Positions 44,601-55,500 of a stretch of DNA of 64,000 nt are shown one piece after another (position 1 is the first letter of the stretch; each line of letters starts with the position of its first letter). Origin of the DNA: Pogona vitticeps (taxonomy: Eukaryota; Chordata; Lepidosauria; Squamata; Agamidae). The stretch spans positions 20,061,001-20,125,000 of the forward strand of contig NC_135786.1 in the NCBI RefSeq assembly GCF_051106095.1, read 5' to 3'. The position numbers were made by a program, and so were the translations under genes. The notes under the pieces are model-generated. The model saw only the letters and a program-made list of their open reading frames with translations. It was not told the origin of the DNA and did no database searches.

Positions 44601-47600
44601 AACATTGTTGTTACTTTGTGGAAGTTAAAACGCTTTCTGTTGGCATTTTGGAGGGGTAATTTTTATGTTTTAGGCTATTTGCTTTGTTTTTAAAATTGAT
44701 TCACCCATCCCAAAGAAACTAAAAGGCAACAGAATACCAACAAGCAAAGCAATGAGTTAGTTTTTTAAAAAACTTTGCTCACTAATAGTAACAAGGTGCT
44801 TTTGGGATTCTTTTATGAGTTGTATAGCATATATTTTTAAATTTTAACAACTTAACTTGGGATTTCTACATGTACCAAGTGAAGTAACAAAGGAGCTATG
44901 GGGGCTTGATACTTTCAATTAGACACATATTTTCTCCCCAGCATTCCATCTTCAGACATAAACCTTTTCATAGCATAGCTTGTGAAGAAATACTGTATCA
45001 GGAGTAGGCATCTTCGGGGCCATGTCTTCAACAGGGGTCATCCCGCTGATTTCTGTGTCTGTGCTCCTCCTCTAATTTCTTGTTTCTGCTCTGCCTGCTT
45101 GTCTCCTTTCTCCAGGTCAGCATTGTAAGGAGGGGAGTAGAATAGGGAGCAGAAACATCCACAATTGTTATTCTCTCCCTCTGGGATGCCGTGCGACTGG
45201 GTACAGGAGCCAAGGCAAGGGAACGGGCAGCAACAAGAGGGAGGGAGAAAAGTTGGTTTCACTCAGAGAGGGCAAAACTAAGATCATCTTATCCAAAAGC
45301 CGCCATAACCTTTACAGGGCTGGGTAAAATCAGAAGACCATTGCTGTTGCAATTGTATATAGCAGGATTATAATAAGGTCAGTGGGGCTTGTTTTTAAGT
45401 AAATGGTTGTCAGGTAGGAGTCTATGTTGAATCTATTATTCCTTTCACACATCAAACTTCTTATTAAATTCACTGAGACCACAGTGTGGCACCTCCAAAC
45501 ACAATATCATTTTACACCAAGACTCCTGCAAAGCAGAAGGCTCTGGATTACTCAAGTGAGTCAAAAGCTTCACAGAATCATTAACCAAACGTAATAAACA
45601 CCATTGTTACCTTTAATATGATAGCCAGGCTTAGTTAACAGCTCAGTGGTTTTGTGCAGTAGATATTTTGTTTGATTTCTCTCATGCAGTACAATATTTA
45701 CCAGTTAGGGGAATCTTGAAAAATCAAGTTTGCCCAGTCTCAGTAAATACCAATGCTCTCCACTCGAGGGCACATTCAAACAAAATATTTGCAGTTACTA
45801 ATTGTGATTGGTGAGATCACCTTATCAGGTCAAAAACAACAGTAACACAACAGTGGCATATACAAGTTCAAATGTGAAGCACAACTCTTATCAAGACACT
45901 TTCTAAGGAAATGTTACTGGGGTAGAACTTATCTAGTGGCAAGGAGAATCTAGCAAAGGATAATGGGAGTTGTAGCCTAGCATATCTAGATGGTGTCTAG
46001 TTGGGAAGGTTGCTCTAGCTATTAAGTGTCCTAAGCAAACGTTCCTACAGCTTTGCAACTAAGAAAGCCAGTGACAGTCGCCAGTAAAATAGCTCACATT
46101 TTGCTAGAGCTGTGGCTCTCTAACCTGTGTTCCTAGATCCTGTTGGACTAGCATCCCATAATCCGTTACAGTTGGTTTTGTCAATGGAGGCTTTTAGGAC
46201 TTGTGCAGCACTATATTTTCTCCATTTCTTGCTTATGTCAAAGAAAAATTATACTATATTTGGATCTATAAATATAGTGCAATTGTCCATTTTGGAAGTG
46301 TGATTATTTGGGTGTGGAAATTAAAATGTACCTATTACTTAATAAAAGAGGCAGGAATAAAAGTAATTGGGCATCTGACAGAAATCAAACCCAGGGAGGT
46401 TAGTTTGAAAGTGACAGTGTAGTAATTACAAGAAAATTATACTAGAGCAATGATAAAAGCATGGCTTACTGGAAACTTGTCTTCAGCTTCTTAGGCTGGT
46501 CATTTACATAAAATATATTTTAAATGGTATTGTAGGTTAAGTCATGATGTAAGACTGGAGAGACTCAAGTTCAAATTCTCAACCAGTAATCCACCACTCA
46601 CTCATTCACCCTCTCAGTCTAAATTACTTACCAGAATTATTCTGAAAGGAGGGGGAAATTGTGCATTGTATGTTGAGATTTTTTAGCATACGAGTGGGAG
46701 GATAATGATGATACCAACCACACTAATAATCTACATGGTTATTAACCCTTCATACTAGCTGATGGCTGTTCCATAGACAGGTGTTAGTAGAAATGAAAAT
46801 GAACACATGCCAGCTCTACTAATTATAGGAGAATTTTCTGTCTCATCAGACTCCAGCAAAACTAAGCAAAGGAACCTATATACCCTAAATCAAAATCAGG
46901 GAGGGAGCAGATAACCCAATAACCCAGCCTCTTAAAAGGTAGAATTTGGCAGTAAGAAGGAAAAAGTACATTTGCTGAACATTCTTTCCATAGCCTTCAA
47001 AGAGCACTTTTCGCTCCTCTTAAAGCTCTGCTTTCTCATATCATCTTTACAGCCATGTGCATACGTCTTCTTCAACATTTTCTTCTGTTAAAGCCCCACT
47101 ACCAAACACACACACACCTCTTTCTCTTCTTTATAGGCTTAATCAAACAATAATTTCCCTTGACTGAAATGAAGTAGGCTTGGGCATTGACATTCAGTGA
47201 ATTCTGGTCACTCTTCCCCTCCTTTTTTTCCCATTATCTATCTGAAGAGTCCGTTTTATAAAGAATCAGCAATTTGGCAGGAACAGTGTCACTAAAATAA
47301 ATGAGAGTACTCATAAGTAGAGTGTTTTGAGAAGAAGTAACTGGTTCCGCCCTTCTTTTTGACACTAGCATTTGTTTCCTCTATTTTTTTTTTTTGGTGA
47401 CTCTGTTCTCGCTTCCTCTCTCAAGATCATGGATTAGTCCAGCCTAGAAATAAGACCAGCAGTGAAACTGCATGGAGTCAGAAGGACGCATCCCACTATT
47501 CCTTGACAAAAGCAAGTCTTGGGTGGGTAAGAGAGAGAATAAGAGCTGTGCCTTTGCAGCATTTTGATAAATCTGAGGAGCAAGCTTGGAATCATGGAGT

Positions 47601-48390
47601 AGCAAAACATCCTGTGCTCCATTGTGGGTCTTCTAATCGTTGTAGTTCCTCCTTCCGAGTTATGCATACCTATTTTCACATATACGTCCTCTCATCTTCC
47701 TTATTGTCAAAGAAAATGGAAAGGAGGTGAACTTTGGTGGAAATTTGGTTTACAATGACTAGTATTTTATTTTGGGGATATATGGACATGAAGTCTTTGT
47801 TTCAGATGCAGATCTGCCCACTAAGCACTATCACACTGAAGCCAGTTCAGTACATTTGTTTACAGCTTCAGATTCCATGACAATCCATTCACCCTTTACA
47901 GGCTGCCTTCCTAGGCTCAGTCCTCTTCCACACACCCTGTCTGCTTCTAGTACTAGTTGCTGTATATTTTGACAGCTGCATGCCAGGAAGACACTCCTCA
48001 GGTAAAAGCTGCTTTCAATGACACCAACACCAATAAGCAACCATTTCCATCCTGAGAAAAGCTTCCGCAAAGTACTTTCTCCGGCTGCCAAAAATGGAGG
48101 GATGGACCTGCCAGAAAACAAAGCGTCCATCTAAGCCCTTCCCTCTTCATATTTTCAGAGAAAGCGACCAAATACTTTCCCTCTGTCTCTTACATCCTTT
48201 ATGTTCCATATCATATTCTGTGCTAGGCTAGGTTTCACCATTGCAGCGATCTTCCCCCTTATAGCTGCAAAAAAATAAAAAATAAAAAATAAAATGTAAA
48301 CAAATCCCTTTCCCACTGGCCTTACCCCTCCATCGCATCCTAAATGGGCTGAAAAGCCTGTATTTCTTACAAGTCCACAGAGCCCCTTTC
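41669..48390. other. intron of the upstream isoform, repeat-poor
   Basis: No exon could be supported in this 6.7-kb stretch. It is noticeably poorer in recognisable transposons than its surroundings. Minor items: an octamer-like ATGCAAAT beside ATGCAT at 42694-42706, a SINE scrap near 44105-44165 (AAGTGCTGTCAAGCTGATTC), a short (CA)n at 47107-47118, and an (AAAAAT)n near 48272. Confidence 0.4.
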
Positions 48391-48399
48391 CCCTCTCAG

Positions 48400-48915
48400 T
48401 AGCCAGCTGCTGCCTCGCGCCCCTCCCTCCCCGAGGCAGCTCCCGCCTCCCGGGCGCAGGTGGCGGCGGCGAGCAGGAAGTGGCTCCGGTGCGCATCGCG
48501 CTCCCTTCACGCTCTGGGTGTTAAACTGCAACGCCGGGCCGGGGCGAGCGGCAAAGATTGGGGCGATCAGGGCGGGGGTTCGCTTTCTCCCCGCGTGAGC
48601 CCGTCTTGCAGGCTGGCAGGTGTCCTCCTGACCCAGGGAGAAAGTAAAAGGAGTTTGCCGGGCTCCTCCGAGAAAAAAGATCTCAGAAGCTTTAGACACG
48701 CACTGCAGTTTTTTTTAAAGTTGCATTTGGAAGGGATTTTCTGCTTTGGGGAGGGAGTGCGGGACTGTAAAAAAATTTTTTTTTTGGATAGCTAACACTG
48801 AAAACTGTCCGGTGAAGGTGAGAGTGGGTTCTCTCACGTTTCTTTGCCAGTCTTCCCCGCCCACTTATTATTATTTTTTTACAACAAAGAGGTCACCGGG
48901 GGAAAAAAAGTACAG
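48400..48915 (+). promoter_or_regulatory. CpG-rich promoter and 5' UTR of canonical NFATC2 exon 1
   Basis: CpG density is high from 48415 to about 48640 (GGTGGCGGCGGCGAGCAGG, ACGCCGGGCCGGGGCGAGCG). An ETS-type site GCAGGAAGTGG lies near 48473 and a GC box GGGCGGGGG at 48570-48578. No TATA box is evident. From 48640 to the ATG at 48916 the sequence becomes A/T-rich and is presumably 5' UTR. Position directly upstream of a recognised first exon is the main argument. Confidence 0.7.
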
Positions 48916-49042
48916 ATGGCTTCCACTCCAAACGATTCGGATCCGAACTCCCAGCCGGGGAACCCAGATCCGAATCCAAATCGCGAAGAAGAGCTGGACT
49001 TCTCGATTTTATTTGATTATGACTATACGAACTCTATAGCAG
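48916..49042 (+). CDS. NFATC2: NFATC2 canonical first coding exon
   Basis: ATG at 48916 opens 42 codons plus one base, ending at a GTTTGT donor (49043). NFATC2 is a calcineurin-activated transcription factor; this exon encodes the N-terminal activation domain. The peptide is rich in Asp, Asn and Pro at its start (MASTPNDSDP, NPDPNPN), then EEELDFSILFDYDYTNSIA, matching the mammalian DELDFSILFDYEYLN. Its length equals the human exon (42 residues before the split Glu codon). An in-frame ATG upstream at 48844 is possible, but 48916 gives the right length and position. The first half is not conserved with mammals. The start context has C at -3 and G at +4. Confidence 0.93.
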
Positions 49043-50796
49043 GTTTGTGCCTCTATTATAATCGTTTGTTCGGACGTGTGTTTTTTTTGGAATACCTTTT
49101 TGATTTACCTGGAATGGAGGTTAAGGTGAAAGATTCAGGGCATCACGGTGCAGGAGCCATTTACTCCACCAGGTGCCTGACATACCCTGTATCCTTGGGG
49201 GCCTGGAATAAAATAATGTTTTTCTCTGCTGTATCTGAGTAACAGACAGATTGGACTGTACAGTACTGTACAAAAAGGGTTAACCGTAAAGCAGACAGCA
49301 GGGAAGCATGTTGGCTACCAACTGTGATTATTAACCTTTATCTGTCTTCCATCACACAGAGGCAGTTTCTAATACCACTTTATCACCCAGGTGGGCAGAG
49401 AATCAAAAGTTTTAACTGCTGAGCCTCCTACAGAATGAGCATGTTTGAAAGGGATGATACAAATTTAAGTGCAAAGGAAATAACAGATACTTTTGAGTGT
49501 ACTGCTGCAGCAAATTAAAGGCCTGCTTGCCATTCTTTCTGACTCCTGCAGATAGTGGTGTGACAAATGTACACAACCAAAATATGGTGTAATTCTTTTA
49601 AAGAAATACTGTATAGATTGAGTATGCTCAGTGTTTCCATTATAGTCACTGGCTTTATGATGCAAAGCACTTACTCATGGAGTGTACAGGTGCTTTATCG
49701 CTACTTTCATAGCATTGCTAATATCATTGAACTATTGCTGTTCTCTGTTAAATATATCTTGCTTATAAACAGTGGGTTGAATCCCTGAAAGTAAAATTTA
49801 CTGTTTTGTCAAATGCTGAATGGTACGCATATCATATTAATATGCTTGCAAGTTGCCATATATTTGGCTACTCTGATACCAACAACTTTCGGGCATTTTC
49901 ATACATGTTCCCATAACATGGGAGTACAGTACTTTGATATGACAGATTTGCCTGTGTACTCACGAAGTTTTGTATATGTGTAAAAACATTGGGTCCACAC
50001 ATATGCAAGCACAGAGGCATCTAGTAACTGCAGCTCCCTCTCAGTTTCCTTACTAAATACAGTATATTGTATGTGAAGTAGTCTCAAGGGCCCCTTTAAA
50101 GCAGGATGGATAATTGTGCCTCTCCAGATATTTTTGGTCTACAATTCCCAGTAGCTCTGTTTAGTAGAAGTAATGTGAGGGATTGTGGGAGTAGCAGCAA
50201 AAAAAACCCACAACATCTAGTGGGCCACATGGGCCTACTCCGGCTTAAAAGTGTGTTAGAAAACTGCATCTTCCATGGAACACAGTGCGTTTTCTTCTGA
50301 TGTGGGTGACCATCAGAGTGGGCACCACCAAGTCGCTGCTTAATGCTGATATTTGGCAGTTTATGAAAGCTTTCTTTGATCAAGACTAAATTCCGTACTA
50401 TGTTTTTGTGTATCTTATGGCAGCCTAAAATTACAAAATGATTTCCCAGTTATTAAGCAGCCAACGCTCCACCAAGTGCCTGACAGAACAAGTAGGTCTT
50501 ACAGTGCAATCTTAAAGACATCTGTTCATAAGTAAGTCCCGATAAGTTCAGTGGAGTTTTTCTCTAGGTACCTGGGTCATAGTCAAATTTCTCTAGATCA
50601 TAGGTGAGCACGAGATGGCTCTCCAGTTGTTGTACTGCAGTTTCCGTTATTGCCACCAACATAACCATTGGTGAGAGATGATGGGATTCCCAGTCCAACA
50701 ATATCTGCATGGTCATACATTCCTTAACCCTAAATGTTAATTAAAGCTTGAATTGTCTTCAAGTTGATTATTAATTCAGTATTGGTAGTGTGCTTT

Positions 50797-51020
50797 GTTT
50801 GAAAGCATGCAAAATGCAAAATATGAGTAGATAAATATAGGTACCACCACGGTGGGAAGGTAACAGAGTTCCGTGTCTAGTCACGCTGGCCATGTGACCA
50901 TAGAATATTGTCTTTGGACAAACACTAGCTCTATGGGTTGGGAATGGAGATGAGCACCGCCCCCTATAGTTGGACACGACTGGACAGAAATGTCAAGGGG
51001 AACCTTTACCTTTACCTTTT
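50797..51020 (+). mobile_element. Sauria SINE, 5'-truncated
   Basis: It begins within the body (TTGAAAGCATGCAAAATGC) and runs through GGTACCACCACGGTGGGAAG, GCTGGCCATGTGACC and GGACACGACTGGACAG to the AAGGGGAACCTTTACCTTTACC tail. The tRNA-like head is absent. Confidence 0.92.
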
Positions 51021-51220
51021 GTGTTAGTGTTATTTTAAATGCAGTCTTTCTCTTATATATTTACAAAAGAAACACTTACTTTGGGTCCTTAAGGTGGAAT
51101 AGGTTCTTAAACTATATTTAGTCCAAGACTGAATCTATAGTTAATTATATTTAGCTTTAAAAAAACTATGGCACTACTGAGTGTAACAAATTGAGACACT
51201 GAATAATAATTGTTAACTGA

Positions 51221-51538
51221 CAAATGTCCAGTCATGTCCAATTCTAGGGCATGGCGCTCATCCCCGTTTCCAAGCCGTAGAGCCAACGTTTGTCCAAAAA
51301 CCATTTCTGTGGTCAGGTGGCCAGCACGACTAGACACGGAACTCTGTTACCTTCCCACTGTGGTGGTACCTATTTATCTTTTTGCATTTGCATGCTTTCG
51401 AACTGCTAGGTTGGCAGGAGCTGGCACAAGTGATGGGAGCGCACTCTGTCACGTGGATTCGATCTTACGACTGCTGGTCTTCTGACCTTGCAGCACAGAG
51501 GCTTCTGCAGTTTAACCCACGGTGCCACCTCGTCCCTC
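51221..51538 (-). mobile_element. Sauria SINE, near full length
   Basis: The head is at the right (GGACGAGGTGGCACCGTGGG on minus). The body has the GATCTTACG B-box side and GGTGGTACCTATTTATC. The duplication TTGTTAACTGA (51210-51220, 51539-51549) fixes the ends; the terminal AAAGGT repeats of the other copies are missing, so the element stops at CCAGTCATG...ACAAATG. Confidence 0.9.
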
Positions 51539-54500
51539 TTGTTAACTGATACAGCTAGGCTAAATTTGGATATATGATTGTCACAAATAATATCTTTAAA
51601 TGTATATTTTGGATATGTATTGACTATTACATGTGCTATACAGTATGTAGCTAAAGGCCAATTTTTACTGACAAGTGAGATTTGTATTTTTAGCTGTATG
51701 TTGTGATAGTTGAACATGCTGTTGCTTTGTCGTGTGCCCTTTGAATGAATGAAAGGTGAGGACAGATGAGACTAGTTTAAACGGTGTGTCTTTAAAGTGC
51801 CAAAATTATGACTGAGAATGTCTTTCCAATGCAATACAACCAACTGTTATTGCTAAAAAACATATTCAGTGATGGGCCTAGAGAAATTAGCATGTTTATT
51901 TCATTATTCTTTTATTTAGTTTGCAGCAGTAATGTAAAGTTTTGGTCAAACAATAAACCCAATCTGGGTATAACTGAAAAACGAAGGATTTAGATTTGGT
52001 TGCTTGTTGCTTGAGGGTGGCAGGAAGGATGCTGATTTTTTTTTTGAACTCAGTCCCGCCTCCACCTTAAGAAAATAATAAAATGTGACTTAAAAGCAAA
52101 ACAGTCTTAAACTCCCTTAACTACAGTATATGTGATGCTCCATTCAGCTTACTTCTGAGTAAACAAGCAAAGAATTGTGCTGTGTGTTTCTTATCACGTA
52201 TGTTTGTGATGATTAGTAAGGTGCTTAGACCTCTCTGCCTTTGGATTGTAGCTGTCTTGGAATGGATTGTGTTCAGACCTGTGTTTCAGCATGAATTTCA
52301 CAGGTCCAAGCCTTCACCTACTCACACTATGTAAGCCTGACCTATTTCGTGGGTTGGCTGTTGAAAAGATCTTAGGAAAAACTCCATGCACATTGCTTTG
52401 ACTCCTTAAAAGAGGCAAATATGACAAATCATAGTAGTCCGTGTCAGCACTAAAGATCTTGTTGAAAAGTATGCCAAGAGCGGCTGGAAAACAGTAAAGA
52501 CATGTGACAACTTTAGGCATGCACTTGCAATGTTGAAAGCAGCACTTTTTGGCTATATGGTGCTTCAAATCAAATTGTTGATGAAGAAAATCACCGGGGG
52601 AAAAAACCCTGCACCTTCACTGCATGTACCATATTATGTGGCTCTGAAGCTGAATAGTGCGTGTCTGAAACTATACCTTTACTGTGAAGACACTCCTTTG
52701 TCTTACCAGCAGTCATTAGGGAATATGTTAGCCCTCTGGAAGGACATATGGGTGTAAAAGCTCTTTTGTACATGATTTTTTCCTATATGTTAGAGTTATA
52801 GGAAAAGCATTTCTCTGTGTTGCATGACATGAAAACACATATGGAATTGCTGATGTTTTTTTTCTTTGCCCTCTTATGTGAAAATTATGTCTAGATGGGA
52901 AAATCATCATAAGCCAAGTATCCCGAAAAGCACAACTTGTAGGGTGGGAATTAATACTGCTACCAAGACAGGTTTGGTTAGAATAGTGTTATCTTGCAAA
53001 AGCATCTTAAGTTTGCAAATAAAGCCATAACATAGAGCTACTTCCTGTAATAGGGCAGAGACTAAAATAGAGAAAGGCCATTGTTTAGGTCTTTCACATA
53101 CTCATGGGGGTCTGCCTTCCAGGGTATGCGAGTTTGGCTAGAATCCTATACAATTACTTGGGAGTACCTATAAAACCCTGGAAAGAGTCACCAGAAGTCA
53201 TAATTGATTTGAGAGCTTGCAGTTATTACTATGTATATCACTCTAAGCTTTTAGGAAGAAGGATAGAATAAAAATGTCAATAGTACCATTATAATCCTTG
53301 TATAAAATGTATATCCCGTCCTTTTTACTCAGTACTAACACTGAGTAGAGTACAAATGGGAATATGTTTTCAGAGACTGTTTTCCTTGTATTGAATGCCT
53401 GGATACTACGATTGTAATTAATGTTGCGTATTTTCAAGATGGAAATAATTAGTGTAGAAGGGATCATAACAGAACATATAATCTGGAGGATATTCCTTGT
53501 CTTTCAAAAGACACCATTTTAAGTCTGTAAGTAATCCTTTGTACATCAGTGATCTTTAATGTACTAAGATTAAAGCATGTTTATAAAGCGGTGGAATTTT
53601 TTTAAAAAAAAAATCACTCCACATGTCCAAGTGTGCTTGGCAGTTGTAGAAGATGACTGTTTTCTGAATGATGTTAGTTCCTTCTCCACTAAAGATGGTG
53701 AAATGTCTCACGCTGGATGTTATCCAAAATGTAACCACAGCAATGGGTCAGGACCCAGAGTTCCTCTCCTTTCATCTAAAAGTTTGCAAACTGTGGGCAA
53801 AGCATTTCCCAAACCAAGAGGAATCACTTAGGCCTCTTCACATGTAGCTTTAGGATTGTTTCACACAGGCATGTTGAATCTTGCCATAAGAAGAGATTAC
53901 TGTACTTACTTTCACATGCAAGTATAGTATCCCATCTGCAATGGGCCGTAGCAGACCTAGTAATACAGACAGAGCTCCCACATTGTTTGTCATCTCAGAT
54001 GTGTGGCTTTTGTGGAGAATTAGTTCGCCCACTCGTCAGGTTACCAAGAAATGCTGAGATACCAAATAACATGTATGGCTTTGAAAGGAACCAACTTTAA
54101 AATGAAGATACTCACTTAACTAAGACCGTGGCTCCCACCCTTATCTTGGGTCCAGGGAACTGACAGACTGAATTGCATTCAGAACAACAGCAGTGTGCAA
54201 GGACAGTTATATAGGCAGAGTCTCCTGTCCCCTTCCTCACTATACCTCTCTCCCACATCCAGTGAGAAGCCTCTCCTGACTGTTAAGAGACTCTCATTGA
54301 GGAAGTCGTGGGATAAAGCCCTGGAAGGCTGCAATGAGAAAGGGAAAATACGCAGAGGAATCTTGTAGGGAGGGCTGTCCAGTTATGTGGTTCTGATTCC
54401 CCATTCCCTCTGCAGCCCCCACCCAGTCTCTCAGAAGCAGTTTTGACAGGGGAAGCACAAGAGGGAAAAGTGAAAGGGAACTTTCCCTTATGTGAGCATC

Positions 54501-55086
54501 CTGGCACATTCTTGCATTAGATACAAACTGGAGATAGAGTGTTACTCATCCACGCCCCAAGAAGAGATGGGGAACATTTGTTTGCTAGTAACGGTATGCT
54601 TCCTGTTGGGAGATTTCTTTGCATTTTCAGGAGAATCAGATGCTGGAAGTAAAGAATGGAAAACTAGAACTTTCAAATACTGTTTATGAACACCCGGAGG
54701 CATTTGGGTGCTCCAGCTAGAAACAGAATACTGGGCAAGGGTTTTTATATCCGTATGACACTTAGTAATAAGGAAGTGTCACTGTCTTTACTAGATGGTC
54801 AGAGATTCAAGGCGCATAATAAGGCAGTACTTCTTTCAATAATGTGTTATTAAAATGGACTGTGCTAAGAAATGCAGTTATCCCTGCCATCATAAACAGC
54901 TTTGGTGGCAAATCCATGTAGGAGACAGATACCAATGCCTAGTAGTTATTATCATATATATCACTCCAATATCTGAGGTGGTATGCCTCTCAGTTACTGG
55001 GAAACATGGGCAGCAGGATGGGATTGGATTGTTTTCTATTCAACCATTCCAAGCCTGAAGTTGTGCAGCCCAGATGAAGGATTATA

Positions 55087-55244
55087 CAATGGTGCCTCGC
55101 TTAACGAGCGCACCGTATAACGAAGAATCCGTATAGCGATCCCTTTTTGGGGATCGCTATACGGAGCTGCCCTAACCGCCGCACTCGCTTTGCGACGATT
55201 GGGGCGTCCGGCGGCCATTTTGGAGCCGCCGAACAGCTGTTACA
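55087..55244 (+). mobile_element. Tigger-like MITE, left part
   Basis: After TA, the terminus CAATGGTGCCTCGCTTAACG is a variant of CAGTGGTGCCTCGCTTGATG at 58307. It holds a perfect 15-bp-stem hairpin (55129-55143 with 55150-55164) and GGCGGCCATTTTGGAGCCGC. No right terminus is seen. Confidence 0.75.
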
Positions 55245-55336
55245 GTGGCTAGACTTTTAATTAGTTTTATTTAGGCATATCACTAAAACTCAACTTGCAT
55301 ACTGCATGTGATAGCTGCTGAACTCCTAATATTTAT

Positions 55337-55500
55337 CTGTAAAGATTCTCAATCATTCAGGTAAGCTTGTCTGGAAGTTGAGTCATGGCAACTGGACTTT
55401 TTCTTGTTAGGTTGAAATGTTTCACTACTCATCCAAGTAGCTTCTTCAGTCTGAGGAGAGTTGGTAGGAGATCCCTGATATATATTCCATGTTGATTTCA
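55337..55500 (-). mobile_element. Penelope-like fragment, antisense, hammerhead-like core
   Basis: On the minus strand, CTGAAGA, one A, arms GCTACT and AGTAGT, then GAAAC are found at 55449-55419, the same order as at 7116-7147 but in a different sequence family. Flanking minus-strand sequence CATTTCAACCTAACAAG and AAGTCCAGTTGCCATGACTC is typical of Penelope-like 5' regions in vertebrates. The element may extend to about 55740. Confidence 0.7.

Noticed and set aside
48844-48915. In-frame ATG 24 codons upstream of the canonical start
   Set aside because: The added residues are not NFAT-like, and the start at 48916 gives the same exon length as the human protein.
55129-55164. Stem-loop with T-rich loop resembling a bacterial terminator
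   Set aside because: It lies inside a MITE in a vertebrate intron, so a terminator reading is not applicable.
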